A stretch of 46,088 nt of DNA from JAKVJE01 sp047722305 (GTDB taxonomy: Bacteria > Actinomycetota > Actinomycetes > Actinomycetales > Microbacteriaceae): NCBI GenBank assembly GCA_047722305.1, contig JBDNYM010000013.1, positions 1-46,088 of the forward strand, given 5' to 3'. The notes beneath the pieces are model-generated. The model saw only the letters and a list, made by a program, of their open reading frames with translations. It made no database searches and had not been told where the DNA came from. Positions 1 to 7,073 of the stretch are shown here, piece by piece (the stretch's first letter is position 1; each line of letters starts with the position of its first letter). The position numbers and the translations under genes are program-made.

Positions 1-35
1 ACCCGCCCACCCGAACGCCCGCAGCCCCGCCCCCG

Positions 36-216
36 CCGAACTCAGGGGATCGGCCGAACTCAGGCACCTCATCCCCTGAGTCTGGGTCCAGGCGTACGGA
101 TGCCCTGAGTCCGGACCCGGATCACATCCTGGTTCCTCTCCGACTCAGGACATTGCGCCAGATCAGGACGCTCAACGTCCTGTTCTCGACCCATCCGGCC
201 CCAATGTTCTGAGTCG
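36..216. repeat. ACTCAGG/CCTGAGT repeat cluster with inverted repeats
   Basis: This non-coding stretch carries the 7-mer ACTCAGG or its complement at 40-46, 58-64, 75-81, 104-110 and 143-149, plus CTGAGT at 209-214. CCGAACTCAGG is repeated directly at 36-46 and 54-64. ACTCAGGGGAT (40-50) is a perfect 11-bp inverted repeat of 71-81. CGACTCAGGACATTG (141-155) is an inverted repeat of 202-216 with one mismatch, and it encloses a smaller hairpin CAGGACG-CTCAA-CGTCCTG (164-182). It could be a regulator-binding cluster, an intergenic repeat element or a terminator; no function can be assigned. Bases 1-35 and 217-357 show nothing recognisable. Confidence 0.6.
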
Positions 217-357
217 CGCACGGTGGCACGAAAGGAAGGATGGACACGAGGGAGGACCGCGCCACACCAGCCCCGACCGCATCCCCGCCCAGCGCGACAC
301 TCCCAACTATTAATATGCAGCCGTCCCTGGCATCAGAAACCGGAAGCGAGCGCTGAT

Positions 358-834
358 TCAGCGGGAGAAGATCAGGCTTCCCAGCTGCTGCAGGCACTTC
401 GCGTCGACGTCGTCGAACCGGCCGAACACCGGGCTGTCCACGTCGAGTACCCCGAAGAAGTCCCCGGCGGGAGTCAGGACGGGGACGACCACCTCGGAGC
501 GCGAACGCTCGTCGCAGGCGATGTGCCCCGGAAACTCGAGGACGTTCGGCACCACCTCCGGGCGCCGAGTGTCAGCCACCCGCCCGCAGACGCCGTGGCC
601 GGCCGCGATGTGGATGCAGGCGACCCGCCCCTGGAACGGGCCGACGATCAGCTCGTCATCCAGCCAGCGGTAGAAGAACACCCCGTTCAGGTCGGGCAGC
701 GTCTGGAAGACGATCGCCGTCAGGTTGCTCATGTTGGCGATCAGGTCGTCCTCGCCGGCGAGCAGGGCCTGGCTCGCGGCCAGCAGCTCGTCATACTGAC
801 GGGTCTTCTCGGAGACGTCCTGCGCAGTGGCCAT
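358..834 (-). CDS. msrC: free methionine-(R)-sulfoxide reductase (fRMsr, GAF domain)
   Basis: The protein of 158 aa is a single GAF domain. Family members reduce free L-methionine-(R)-sulfoxide in the cytosol using thioredoxin, as part of oxidative damage repair. The three family cysteines are visible at residues 73, 83 and 107; their spacing of 10 and 24 matches E. coli MsrC Cys84/Cys94/Cys118, which strongly supports catalytic function rather than a signalling GAF. The conserved ACIHIAAGHGVCG and IACDERSRSE blocks are intact. I chose the ATG at 834, giving the normal family length; a start 12 codons upstream would add an unlikely extension. There is no Shine-Dalgarno before 834, but TATCCT ends 6 nt upstream, which fits a leaderless transcript. 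The gene stands alone. Confidence 0.9.
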   Translation of the reverse strand: MATAQDVSEKTRQYDELLAASQALLAGEDDLIANMSNLTAIVFQTLPDLNGVFFYRWLDDELIVGPFQGRVACIHIAAGHGVCGRVADTRRPEVVPNVLEFPGHIACDERSRSEVVVPVLTPAGDFFGVLDVDSPVFGRFDDVDAKCLQQLGSLIFSR

Positions 835-846
835 GCGAGGAGGATA
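834..846 (-). promoter_or_regulatory. candidate -10 box of msrC, leaderless start
   Basis: On the minus strand TATCCT (841-846) is separated from the ATG by 6 nt and no ribosome binding site is present. This matches the actinobacterial leaderless pattern. No convincing -35 was found. Confidence 0.4.
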
Positions 847-870
847 GCCGGCACGCCAGTCTCTCGGCAT

Positions 871-1125
871 GCCGGCTGCAGAGGGAGATGAGCACCAGGA
901 CGATCAGCGAGGCAATCCGCAGGGGCCTAGAGCGCGGGATTCGAATGGGACTGAGCCCAGATCCGACGCGGATGCGGGAACTCAGCGAGAAAGCGGCGTC
1001 AACGGACTACACGCGGAAAGCGTAGGAAGAAGTGGGGCGCTACCTCCAGGATTCGATCGATGTTCATCCGCTCAGCAGCAAGAAATCCTCGGAGTAACGA
1101 CGACGCCGTACAGCGCGGATTCTGA
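871..1125 (+). other. decayed, AT-richer accessory DNA with coding fragments
   Basis: No intact gene is seen. One reading frame (codons starting at positions divisible by 3) gives a short protein-like stretch that includes TDYTRKA, a TAG at 1023-1025, then EEVGRYLQDSIDVHPLS before another stop. It vaguely resembles the N-terminal part of a tyrosine recombinase, but the match is too weak to call. The base composition is clearly less GC-rich than the neighbouring core genes, which fits remnants of a mobile segment. Confidence 0.3.
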
Positions 1126-1332
1126 CCCCATGCCGGAATACCGGACCCGGAAATTCTGGAACAGTACAAGGATGTTGTACCTGATCATCCGGCTGAGGTT
1201 CTTGCGCTGGAGAAGAGAGTTCCAGACGTCGGAACCGAAGCACGTCTCGCCCTGATTCGTTCTGAGTTCCAGCCACAGCTGCTAACACTCCTTGCCGCGA
1301 AACTGCTCGACAAATTGTCAGCCGTCATATGA
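1126..1332 (+). pseudogene. fragment resembling a DUF2335 protein
   Basis: The open frame ending at TGA 1330-1332 reads AGIPDPEILEQYKDVVPDHP near its beginning. This resembles the conserved DUF2335 segment (Pro-rich, PxPExLxxYxxxxPG) found in phage- and island-encoded membrane proteins. An in-frame TGA at 1123-1125 closes the frame upstream, there is no ATG, GTG or TTG start near the conserved part, and the C-terminal membrane helices of that family are absent. I read it as a broken remnant. The family assignment rests on one short motif and could be wrong. Confidence 0.3.
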
Positions 1333-1335
1333 CAC

Positions 1336-1353
1336 AGCCTGCGATCGCAGGCT
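1336..1353. terminator. 18-bp perfect palindrome, terminator or operator
   Basis: AGCCTGCGATCGCAGGCT is a perfect palindrome starting 4 nt after the stop of the remnant ORF and followed by the pyrimidine-rich TCATTCTTCC. As RNA it can form a 7-bp stem with a GATC loop, so a weak terminator is possible. It also lies about 80 nt before the HicA-like toxin start and just upstream of the candidate promoter, so an operator for the HTH or HicB-like protein is the alternative. Confidence 0.4.
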
Positions 1354-1369
1354 TCATTCTTCCAATCCC

Positions 1370-1398
1370 TTTACTTGTCATTTAACAACTCATATATC
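1370..1398 (+). promoter_or_regulatory. candidate sigma70-type promoter of the toxin-antitoxin set
   Basis: TTTACT (1370-1375) and TATATC (1393-1398) are separated by 17 nt in a locally AT-rich stretch that stands out in this GC-rich sequence. Transcription would begin near 1405, leaving a leader of about 30 nt that contains the AAGGAGG ribosome binding site of the next gene. Confidence 0.45.
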
Positions 1399-1434
1399 AC
1401 TTACGGCTTGTCGGATGAGGAAGGAGGTGGGAAG

Positions 1435-1629
1435 ATGGACAAAGACTTGAAAGCGATCCGGAAGGCAGCCGAGCAGCAGGGCTTCACCACCCGGATCACT
1501 ACCAAAGGTCACCTGCGGATCTACCAGGACGGCGTCCCCGTGACGACATTCTCCGGAACCGCAAGCGACTACCGGAGCTGGAAGAACAGTCTCAGCCAAG
1601 CCCGGAAAGCCGGATTCCGCTGGCCATAG
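1435..1629 (+). CDS. HicA-like mRNA interferase toxin (small)
   Basis: The 64-aa basic protein has the HicA layout: an N-terminal helix (KAIRKAAEQQGF), then TTKGHLRIY, where HicA toxins carry the G-[S/H]-H segment with the catalytic histidine, here His26, followed by a short beta strand (VPVTTF). HicA toxins cleave mRNA on translating ribosomes and are held inactive by HicB. I chose the ATG at 1435 because AAGGAGGTGGGA lies at the right distance; the frame is open to 1375 but has no ribosome site there. The C-terminal part (ASDYRSWKNSLSQARKAGFRWP) is longer than in minimal HicA and resembles phage-borne actinobacterial versions. Its HicB-like partner is not adjacent but follows 620 bp downstream after another gene. 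Confidence 0.65.
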   Translation: MDKDLKAIRKAAEQQGFTTRITTKGHLRIYQDGVPVTTFSGTASDYRSWKNSLSQARKAGFRWP

Positions 1630-1686
1630 TGTCAGAACGGTCGAGGCTCATCACCTCATCTCTTTTACTTAGAAAAGGAACGAGAC

Positions 1687-2127
1687 ATGGAGTACAACGC
1701 CACCATCGAACTCAACGTGCCGAATGATCTCTCGGACAGGACCGTCGACGACCTCATGGGGAAACTCGCCCACTTCTCCATCGCCGTCGGAGCCAGCGAC
1801 GCCGGCCACCCCGAGCTGATCATCACCGTCCAGGCCACCACTCTGGCTCAGGCCACCGAGGTCGCCCTCGCTGTCACCACGCAGGCTACGCAGCTGCCTT
1901 TCTTGGGGATCTACGTACTTCCCACCGCCGAGTTCGACCGGCGCATCGGGCTCCAGCCCGTCCCCGAGTTGCTGTCCGTTACCCAGACAGCACAGATACT
2001 CGGTGTCTCTCGGCAGCGTGTACTCCAGATGCTCAGTTCAGGACGTCTTTATGGCCAGCAGGTCGGCAACACCTGGGTGATCCCCACAGCTGAAGTCGAA
2101 GCGCGTCACGAGCGCAGCGCTGCATAG
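1687..2127 (+). CDS. HTH DNA-binding protein with unknown N-terminal domain
   Basis: The 146-aa protein has an unassigned N-terminal domain (about residues 1-85, alternating beta strands and helices) and a MerR/excisionase-type helix-turn-helix at about residues 93-140: LLSVTQTAQILGVSRQRVLQ, then SGRLYGQQVGNTWVIPTAEVEA, the typical wing with a Trp. Such domains bind DNA as small regulators, recombination directionality factors or antitoxins. It lies 57 nt after the HicA-like gene with its own site GGAACGAG before the ATG. The N-terminal sequence does not look like the HicB fold. The context suggests a regulator or extra antitoxin of the HicA/HicB set; an excisionase role is possible because a tRNA gene is nearby, but no integrase is present. 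Confidence 0.6.
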   Translation: MEYNATIELNVPNDLSDRTVDDLMGKLAHFSIAVGASDAGHPELIITVQATTLAQATEVALAVTTQATQLPFLGIYVLPTAEFDRRIGLQPVPELLSVTQTAQILGVSRQRVLQMLSSGRLYGQQVGNTWVIPTAEVEARHERSAA

Positions 2128-2145
2128 GGGCAGAAAATATGCAAG

Positions 2146-2253
2146 ATGTCGTGTGGGAATTCCTCCGCCACGGTGGGCAACGACGACGTCTTCGTTACCA
2201 ACGTGCTCTGGCCGGAATGCGCCGTCGAACTCGGAGAGGACTGGTGGAAATGA
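2146..2253 (+). CDS. 35-aa hypothetical small protein
   Basis: The ORF starts with ATG, encodes 35 aa and ends in a TGA that overlaps the ATG of the HicB-like gene (ATGA). Third codon positions are about 85-90% G or C, like real genes here, while the overlapping frame that would extend the HicB-like protein upstream to 2139 has only about half G or C at third positions. The protein is acidic with tryptophans; its end (ECAVELGEDWWK) resembles the start of the next protein (AIAELGDRWWIV), so it might be a degenerate copy or a translational-coupling peptide. The nearest ribosome-site-like GGGG is 15 nt upstream, which is a weak point. No family is recognised. Confidence 0.35.
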   Translation: MSCGNSSATVGNDDVFVTNVLWPECAVELGEDWWK

Positions 2254-2639
2254 CCAAGAGTTGGAAAGCCATCGCCGAACTCGGCGACCGCTGGTGGATC
2301 GTCACCGTGCCCGAGCTCGGCCGAGGTACTCAGGCACGCACCACCGACGAGATCGAACCCATGGCCGCTGATCTCATCACCGCCATGACCGACGAGCCCC
2401 ATCCCTGCGTCGAGGTGGAGATTCGGCTCCCTGACGATATCCGCGCCGCCCTCGACGAGGTTGCTCGAGCCCGCACGATCGAAGCCGAACAGCGCCGCCT
2501 CGCCGCCGACCAGCTCCGTCTCGCCGCCCGGAAACTGCGCGCCCACCGGCTCCCGCTCCGAGACATCGGCAGCGTTCTCGGCGTCTCCCACCAACGCGCA
2601 TCCCAACTCGTCTCCGACCGCGACCGTAAAGTCGCCTGA
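2250..2639 (+). CDS. HicB-like antitoxin with C-terminal HTH
   Basis: The 129-aa protein begins with a partial-RNase-H-like HicB fold (residues 5-45, including RWWIVTVPELGRGTQARTTD followed by EIEPMAADLI), passes through an Arg/Ala-rich helical linker (66-98) and ends in a helix-turn-helix (LPLRDIGSVLGVSHQRASQLV, 101-121). HicB proteins bind and neutralise HicA and repress their own operon through the C-terminal DNA-binding domain, so toxin neutralisation and autoregulation are the expected roles. I chose the ATG at 2250, which overlaps the TGA of the upstream small ORF; an in-frame ATG at 2139 has a better-spaced GGGG but an extension with non-native codon use. The separation from the HicA-like gene is unusual. 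Confidence 0.6.
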   Translation: MTKSWKAIAELGDRWWIVTVPELGRGTQARTTDEIEPMAADLITAMTDEPHPCVEVEIRLPDDIRAALDEVARARTIEAEQRRLAADQLRLAARKLRAHRLPLRDIGSVLGVSHQRASQLVSDRDRKVA

Positions 2640-2817
2640 AACGCCGACTCCCACCGCCCTGGGGGGATGGCGGGCCCTGGATCCACGCTGCAGGCTATGT
2701 GCACACGGCCGCCGGAGGATGCGGGCGGCCGCACATCTGCCCGATGGATTGCAAAAAATGGGTGCCAGGAAGTGGAGAAGCCGACCGGGAGGGCTCCCGA
2801 TCGGCTTGATCTCAACG

Positions 2818-2889
2818 CTGGGGTACCTGGACTCGAACCAAGAACAACTGGACCAGAACCAGCCGTGTTGCCAATTACACCATACCCCA
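2818..2889 (-). tRNA. tRNA-Gln (anticodon CTG)
   Basis: Reading the minus strand, the acceptor stem TGGGGTA pairs with TACCCCA, the D arm is GTGTAATTGGCAACAC, the anticodon arm GCTGG-TTCTGGT-CCAGT gives anticodon CTG, and the T arm is CTTGG-TTCGAGT-CCAGG. The discriminator base is G and the CCA tail is not encoded. The total is 72 nt, the usual length for tRNA-Gln. Its 3' end faces the accessory segment at 871-2640, a common integration side, but I found no second copy of the tRNA 3' end to the left. Confidence 0.95.
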
Positions 2890-3053
2890 CTGGCTCGGAC
2901 TCACGCCCGGCCGGTGCTACAGCGGGACAGTTTAGCACGGTGGCAGCGGAGTGGCCACGGCTGTGTATAACCGTCGCCACCGCCGGGGCCTGTGGGAGGA
3001 TGGCAGGGCCCATTCGAGCCGGAGCGGCCGGACCGAACGGCGGGAGGAAATGC

Positions 3054-6000
3054 ATGTCGGAGCCATCGTCAGCACAGCCCCACGGGGCCGGAGGACCGAT
3101 CGTCTGGCCCGTCTCGATCGCCCAGCTGCGCGACACCACGCTCTCCCCCGACGACTTCACGCCCATCCAGGACGCCCACCGCAGCCCGAGCGGACTCGAC
3201 CTCGACGACCCGCGGATGGCGGCCGTCCTCAACCTGAGTCGGCAGGCGGCCGATCTCATGGAGCAGCGCAGCTCCCTCATCGACCAGCTCCGCGACGAGC
3301 GCTACCACCCGCCGGTGCCGGCCAACGCCTGGCCGGCGTCGCTCGGGCACCTCCGGGACACCGCGCTCGCTCCCGACACCTTCACCCCCATTACCGACCT
3401 GCGCCGCACACCGACCGGCCTCGACCTCACCCGTCCGCTCGCCACCAGCATCCACGACGTCAGCACCCGTGCCGCCGACGCCTTGCAGCACCGCGGGATG
3501 CTGCTCGCCGAGCTGCAGGCTGCAGCCGCCGCATCCACGGTTCCCGCCTGGGAACCCGCACCAGCCCCGCCGGCACCACAGCCGATGGCGGCTCGGCCGG
3601 CGACGATCGGTGCCGCCGAGTCGGCAACCGCCTGCCCCGCACCGGCAACTCCCCAGCCAGTGCCGCCCGTCGGGCAGCCTGCGCCGGCGGCGGCGGACGC
3701 CGCTTGGCTCGCGCCGGCATCCGCATCCACCGCGAACCCGGCACCTGAAGCGGCCCCGAGCCCGCGCAGCCGCTTCGGCCTGCAGATCTTCCTGCTGGTG
3801 ATCGGCATCGCCCTGCTCACGGCAGCGGCAGTCGTGTTCGCCATCTGGGCGTACACGGTCATCGGGGACGTCCCTCGTGCCATCAGCATCGCCGTGCTCG
3901 GGTTCGTGGGGCTCGGCGCTGCCTGGTTCCTCGCCCGGAACCTGCGCATCACCGCCGAGGGCATCGCCTGGGCGGCGCTGCTGGCGTTCACCACCGACTC
4001 GGCGCTGATCGCCGGCACGCATCTGCTCGGCTCGGATCTGCTGGTGCGGGGCGTGTTCGGCGGCGGGCTGGTGATCGCCTCCGCGCTCGCGCTGGGGTTC
4101 ACCGGGCTGCGCGCCCGCCGCGGCGACCAGCCCCGGCCGCGCCCGCTCAGAGCCGCCACGCTGTACCCCGCGTTCGCGGCGCCTCTGGGCGTCGCCCTGC
4201 TGGCTTCCACGTTCCCCGGGTCGGGCTGGACGCAGGCGTGGTACGCATTCGCCTTCGGCGCGCTGGCGCTGCTGGCCGCCCTGGCCGAGCACGACAGCAC
4301 GTTGCTGCCCCGCTTCGAGCGCCTCACCCTGACGATCATCGGGATGGGGTCGCTCAGCCTGCTCACGTTCAGCAGCGTGTTCGCACTGGCCACCGAGTCC
4401 GGTGCCTGGCCGCTGGTCAGACATGTCGTTGTCGGCGCGCTGTGGGCCGCGTCCTGGCCCTTGCTGCTGCGGCTGCGGACGACGTGGCCCGGCGTAGTGG
4501 TACTGCCGCTGGCCGGGGTCGCCACCGTCGTCGCCTCGGCGCCGTTCGCCATGCTGCAGCTGCACCGTCCTGCGGTGGCCACGCTCGTCTTCGCCCTCGC
4601 TGTGGCGGTGATCGCCGCGGCGGCGGAGGCGATGCGCCGGGTCGAGTTTCCCCGCACCCCGTCCGACGCCCGCACCATTCGCGACGCCTCGCTCCGCGCG
4701 TTCGCGCTGAGCGCCCTCGGCATCCAGGCGGCGCTGTCCCTCCAGGCCGTGGCCATCTCCGTGGTCTGGGCGTTGTCCGGCGCGCTGAACGGAGATGTGT
4801 CCGGCCGGTTCGACGAGCAGGCACTCACCTACATCGGCGTCCTGATGCTCGCGGTCGCGAGCGCCGCCTGGTCGACCTGGCTGCTGGCCCCGCGGCTGGC
4901 GCCGATCGCCGTCGGGCTGCTCACCCTGCTGCTGATGGTGGTCGCGATTTGCACCGGCTGGGCAGCGTTCGTCGTGGCGACGATCCTGCTCCCGGCGGCG
5001 ACCATCGTCCTCACCCGCTGGGCGGAACGGCAGCCGGCCACCGAACCGGAACGTCCCGCCCAGCTGTCTCGAGCCGCGGGAGCGACGGCCGCGTACGGCC
5101 GCATCGCCGCCCCGCTGCTCCTGGTCCTCCTGCTGCCGATGACCTGGTCGGCGGGCCGCTGGGCGCTCCTCGTCGCCGTTATCGCGGTCGCCGAGTATGC
5201 GGCCTGGCGGGCCCTCGCACTCCCCCGGGCCCGGCTCTGGGCGCGGGCGGTCGGCACCGGGATCGTCACGGTACTCGTCTACCAACTGGTGTTCAGCTCG
5301 TCCCTGCTGACGCACACCTTCCCCGCTCTGGACCGGGATGCCGCCGTCGAGATCAGTTTGACAGCCGCCGTCCTGCTCGCCTGCTTCTCGCTGCTGGCCG
5401 CAACGCTGTGGCGGCTCGGCCGCAGGAACATCTCACAGGTGGAACGCGGCCTGGTCTCAGCGGCCGGGGCGATCGCCATCACGACGGCCATGCCCGTCGC
5501 GCTGACGCTGGGCACGGCGGCGGGCACGGTCATCGCGCTGGTCGGTCAGCTGCTGCTGCTGGTCGTCGCCACGATCTGCTGGCTGCCCGACCAGCGACCG
5601 GCGCTGCGGATCATCCCGCTGATCGCCGCGGCGGCAGCGAGCCTCGTGCTCCTGGCCACCAACCTCGACTCCGGCTACCTGACCCCGGCAGAGCTGCCGG
5701 CCCTGCTGTTCGCCGCCGCGGCGCTGGCCGTCGGGGCGCTGTGGATGCGAGAGCGGGCACAGCTGCGCAGCTGGCCGGTGCTGTCTGCGGGCCTGGGCGC
5801 CCTGCTGCTGCCCACGCTGCTGCTGACCTGGACAGAGGGCTCGCTCACCCGGAACGTGCTGCTGGCCGCCGCCGCGCTGGCCGTGCTGCTCACGGGCACC
5901 GCCCTGCGCTGGCAGGCGCCGGTCATCAACGGCGGGAGCGTACTGCTGCTGCACGTGATCGTGCAGAGCTGGCCCTACCTGTCCGACTTCAACCGGGAGT

Positions 6001-6116
6001 TCTGGTGGGTGTGGCTCGCCATCGGCGGCGTGCTGCTCATCCTGGTGGCCGCGTTCTTCGAACGCAGCATCCGGACGGTGAAGACGCTGGGGCAGCGCGT
6101 GCGCGCGCTGCGGTGA
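3054..6116 (+). CDS. very large multi-pass membrane protein (SCO7613-like)
   Basis: The protein is 1020 aa. Residues 1-160 are soluble and contain a duplicated module (18-82 and 93-157), followed by an Ala/Pro-rich linker (about 160-238). From about residue 242 to the end it is an almost unbroken run of hydrophobic helices, roughly two dozen, rich in Ala, Leu and Val. This architecture fits actinobacterial membrane proteins annotated after SCO7613 of Streptomyces; no transport or enzyme function is established for them. The ATG at 3054 is preceded by GGGAGGAAATGC; the frame stays open upstream through the tRNA gene, which cannot be coding. It stands alone, divergent from the tRNA and convergent with the DUF1445 gene. 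Confidence 0.8.
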   Translation: MSEPSSAQPHGAGGPIVWPVSIAQLRDTTLSPDDFTPIQDAHRSPSGLDLDDPRMAAVLNLSRQAADLMEQRSSLIDQLRDERYHPPVPANAWPASLGHLRDTALAPDTFTPITDLRRTPTGLDLTRPLATSIHDVSTRAADALQHRGMLLAELQAAAAASTVPAWEPAPAPPAPQPMAARPATIGAAESATACPAPATPQPVPPVGQPAPAAADAAWLAPASASTANPAPEAAPSPRSRFGLQIFLLVIGIALLTAAAVVFAIWAYTVIGDVPRAISIAVLGFVGLGAAWFLARNLRITAEGIAWAALLAFTTDSALIAGTHLLGSDLLVRGVFGGGLVIASALALGFTGLRARRGDQPRPRPLRAATLYPAFAAPLGVALLASTFPGSGWTQAWYAFAFGALALLAALAEHDSTLLPRFERLTLTIIGMGSLSLLTFSSVFALATESGAWPLVRHVVVGALWAASWPLLLRLRTTWPGVVVLPLAGVATVVASAPFAMLQLHRPAVATLVFALAVAVIAAAAEAMRRVEFPRTPSDARTIRDASLRAFALSALGIQAALSLQAVAISVVWALSGALNGDVSGRFDEQALTYIGVLMLAVASAAWSTWLLAPRLAPIAVGLLTLLLMVVAICTGWAAFVVATILLPAATIVLTRWAERQPATEPERPAQLSRAAGATAAYGRIAAPLLLVLLLPMTWSAGRWALLVAVIAVAEYAAWRALALPRARLWARAVGTGIVTVLVYQLVFSSSLLTHTFPALDRDAAVEISLTAAVLLACFSLLAATLWRLGRRNISQVERGLVSAAGAIAITTAMPVALTLGTAAGTVIALVGQLLLLVVATICWLPDQRPALRIIPLIAAAAASLVLLATNLDSGYLTPAELPALLFAAAALAVGALWMRERAQLRSWPVLSAGLGALLLPTLLLTWTEGSLTRNVLLAAAALAVLLTGTALRWQAPVINGGSVLLLHVIVQSWPYLSDFNREFWWVWLAIGGVLLILVAAFFERSIRTVKTLGQRVRALR
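3105..3524 (+). repeat. tandem duplicated soluble module inside the membrane protein
   Basis: Residues 18-82 and 93-157 align without large gaps at an offset of 75 residues: WPVSIAQLRDTTLSPDDFTP against WPASLGHLRDTALAPDTFTP, then SPSGLDL against TPTGLDL, and AADLMEQRSSLIDQL against AADALQHRGMLLAEL. The copies are clearly related but diverged, so this is an old internal duplication. Each copy probably forms a small helical domain that could bind a partner or dimerise. Confidence 0.75.
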
Positions 6117-6131
6117 GGCCAGTGTCGGGCA

Positions 6132-6188
6132 ACCGGTGCTGAACTGCGGGCCGAGCAGCCAGCGGTCGCGGTCAACGGCAGCACCGGT
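6132..6188. terminator. candidate bidirectional terminator between convergent genes
   Basis: ACCGGTGCTG (6132-6141) and CAGCACCGGT (6179-6188) are perfect 10-bp inverted repeats separated by 37 nt, between the converging stops at 6116 and 6200. There is no T tract and the loop is long, so the call is tentative. Confidence 0.3.
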
Positions 6189-6199
6189 CGCCCGGCCGC

Positions 6200-7030
6200 T
6201 CAGATGACGTACGCCTGGCTGGGGACGTCAGTCACCAGCATGTACCCCGGAGCGTGGGTGATGGCGAAAGGAATCTTCGAGCGAGCCAGGGCCGCCTGCG
6301 GAGTCACCCCGCACGCCCAGAACACCGGCAGTTCGTCCTCATGGAACGAGATCGGGTCGCCGTAGTCGGGGTGCTCGATGTCCTCGATCCCGATGGACGC
6401 CGGATTGCCCACGCAAACGGGCGCTCCGTGAACCGAAGGCAGCTTGCTGGTCACGACCACCGCGCTCGGCACCTGGACCGAGCGGATCGGACGCATCGAG
6501 ACCACCATCGGCCCCGAGAACACACCGGCGGGTCGGCACTCGATGTTCGTCCGGTACATGGACACGTTCTTGTGCTCCTCGATGTACCGCAACGGGATGC
6601 CGGCCTCGAGCAGTCGCGCCTCGAAACTGAAACTGCAGCCGATCAGAAACGTCACCAGGTCGGGATGCTGCCCCCACTCCCGGACGACGTCGGTCTTGTT
6701 CTGCACCACCTCGCCGTTCTCCCAGATGCGGTACTTCGGGAGATCCGTCCGCAGATCGGACGAGTGCGCGAGCACCGACTCGACCTGCCCCGCCTCCACC
6801 ACGTCCAGCACCGGGCAGGCTTTCGCATTGCGCGAGGCATACAGCATGAAATCGAAGGCGTACTGCTCCGGCACGGACACCAGGTTGACTTGGGTGAACC
6901 CCCGCGCGGCACCGGCCGTGGGGACGCAGAGCCCGTCTCGGTACCGCTGCCGCAACTGGAACGGCGTCATCTCGGCGAACCCGTCCAAATCTGCCTCCAT
7001 ATCCATCTCGTCCTGCTGCACTGTCGACAT
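6200..7030 (-). CDS. DUF1445 / D-glutamate cyclase-like protein (YcsI family)
   Basis: The 276-aa protein is full length for the DUF1445 family, often annotated putative hydro-lyase. Recognisable blocks include RDGLCVPTAGAARGFTQVNL near the N-terminus, FLIGCSFSFEARLLEAGIPL in the middle, and CRPAGVFSGPMVVSMRPI. The vertebrate relative DGLUCY converts D-glutamate to 5-oxo-D-proline, and bacterial members often sit near 5-oxoprolinase genes, as here. I infer D-glutamate cyclisation or a reaction on 5-oxoproline. The ATG at 7030 has GAGGAG 6 nt upstream; an ATG 6 codons earlier has none. It is the last gene of the minus-strand importer cluster, 43 nt after the permease. The alternative is an unrelated hydro-lyase activity. 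Confidence 0.85.
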   Translation of the reverse strand: MSTVQQDEMDMEADLDGFAEMTPFQLRQRYRDGLCVPTAGAARGFTQVNLVSVPEQYAFDFMLYASRNAKACPVLDVVEAGQVESVLAHSSDLRTDLPKYRIWENGEVVQNKTDVVREWGQHPDLVTFLIGCSFSFEARLLEAGIPLRYIEEHKNVSMYRTNIECRPAGVFSGPMVVSMRPIRSVQVPSAVVVTSKLPSVHGAPVCVGNPASIGIEDIEHPDYGDPISFHEDELPVFWACGVTPQAALARSKIPFAITHAPGYMLVTDVPSQAYVI

Positions 7031-7073
7031 CTCTGCTCCTCTCGTCATCCGGTTGATTTCGTCGTTCCTCCGC

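Noticed and set aside
2764..2830. Duplicate tRNA 3' end as attachment-site repeat for an island
   Set aside because: No second copy of the tRNA-Gln 3' sequence was found between 1 and 2800, so att sites cannot be claimed.
3069..5315. Long minus-strand ORF of 748 codons opposite the membrane protein
   Set aside because: Composition is Arg/Gly/Pro/Gln-rich as expected for the antisense of a high-GC gene, there are no family motifs, and the plus strand encodes a clear membrane protein.
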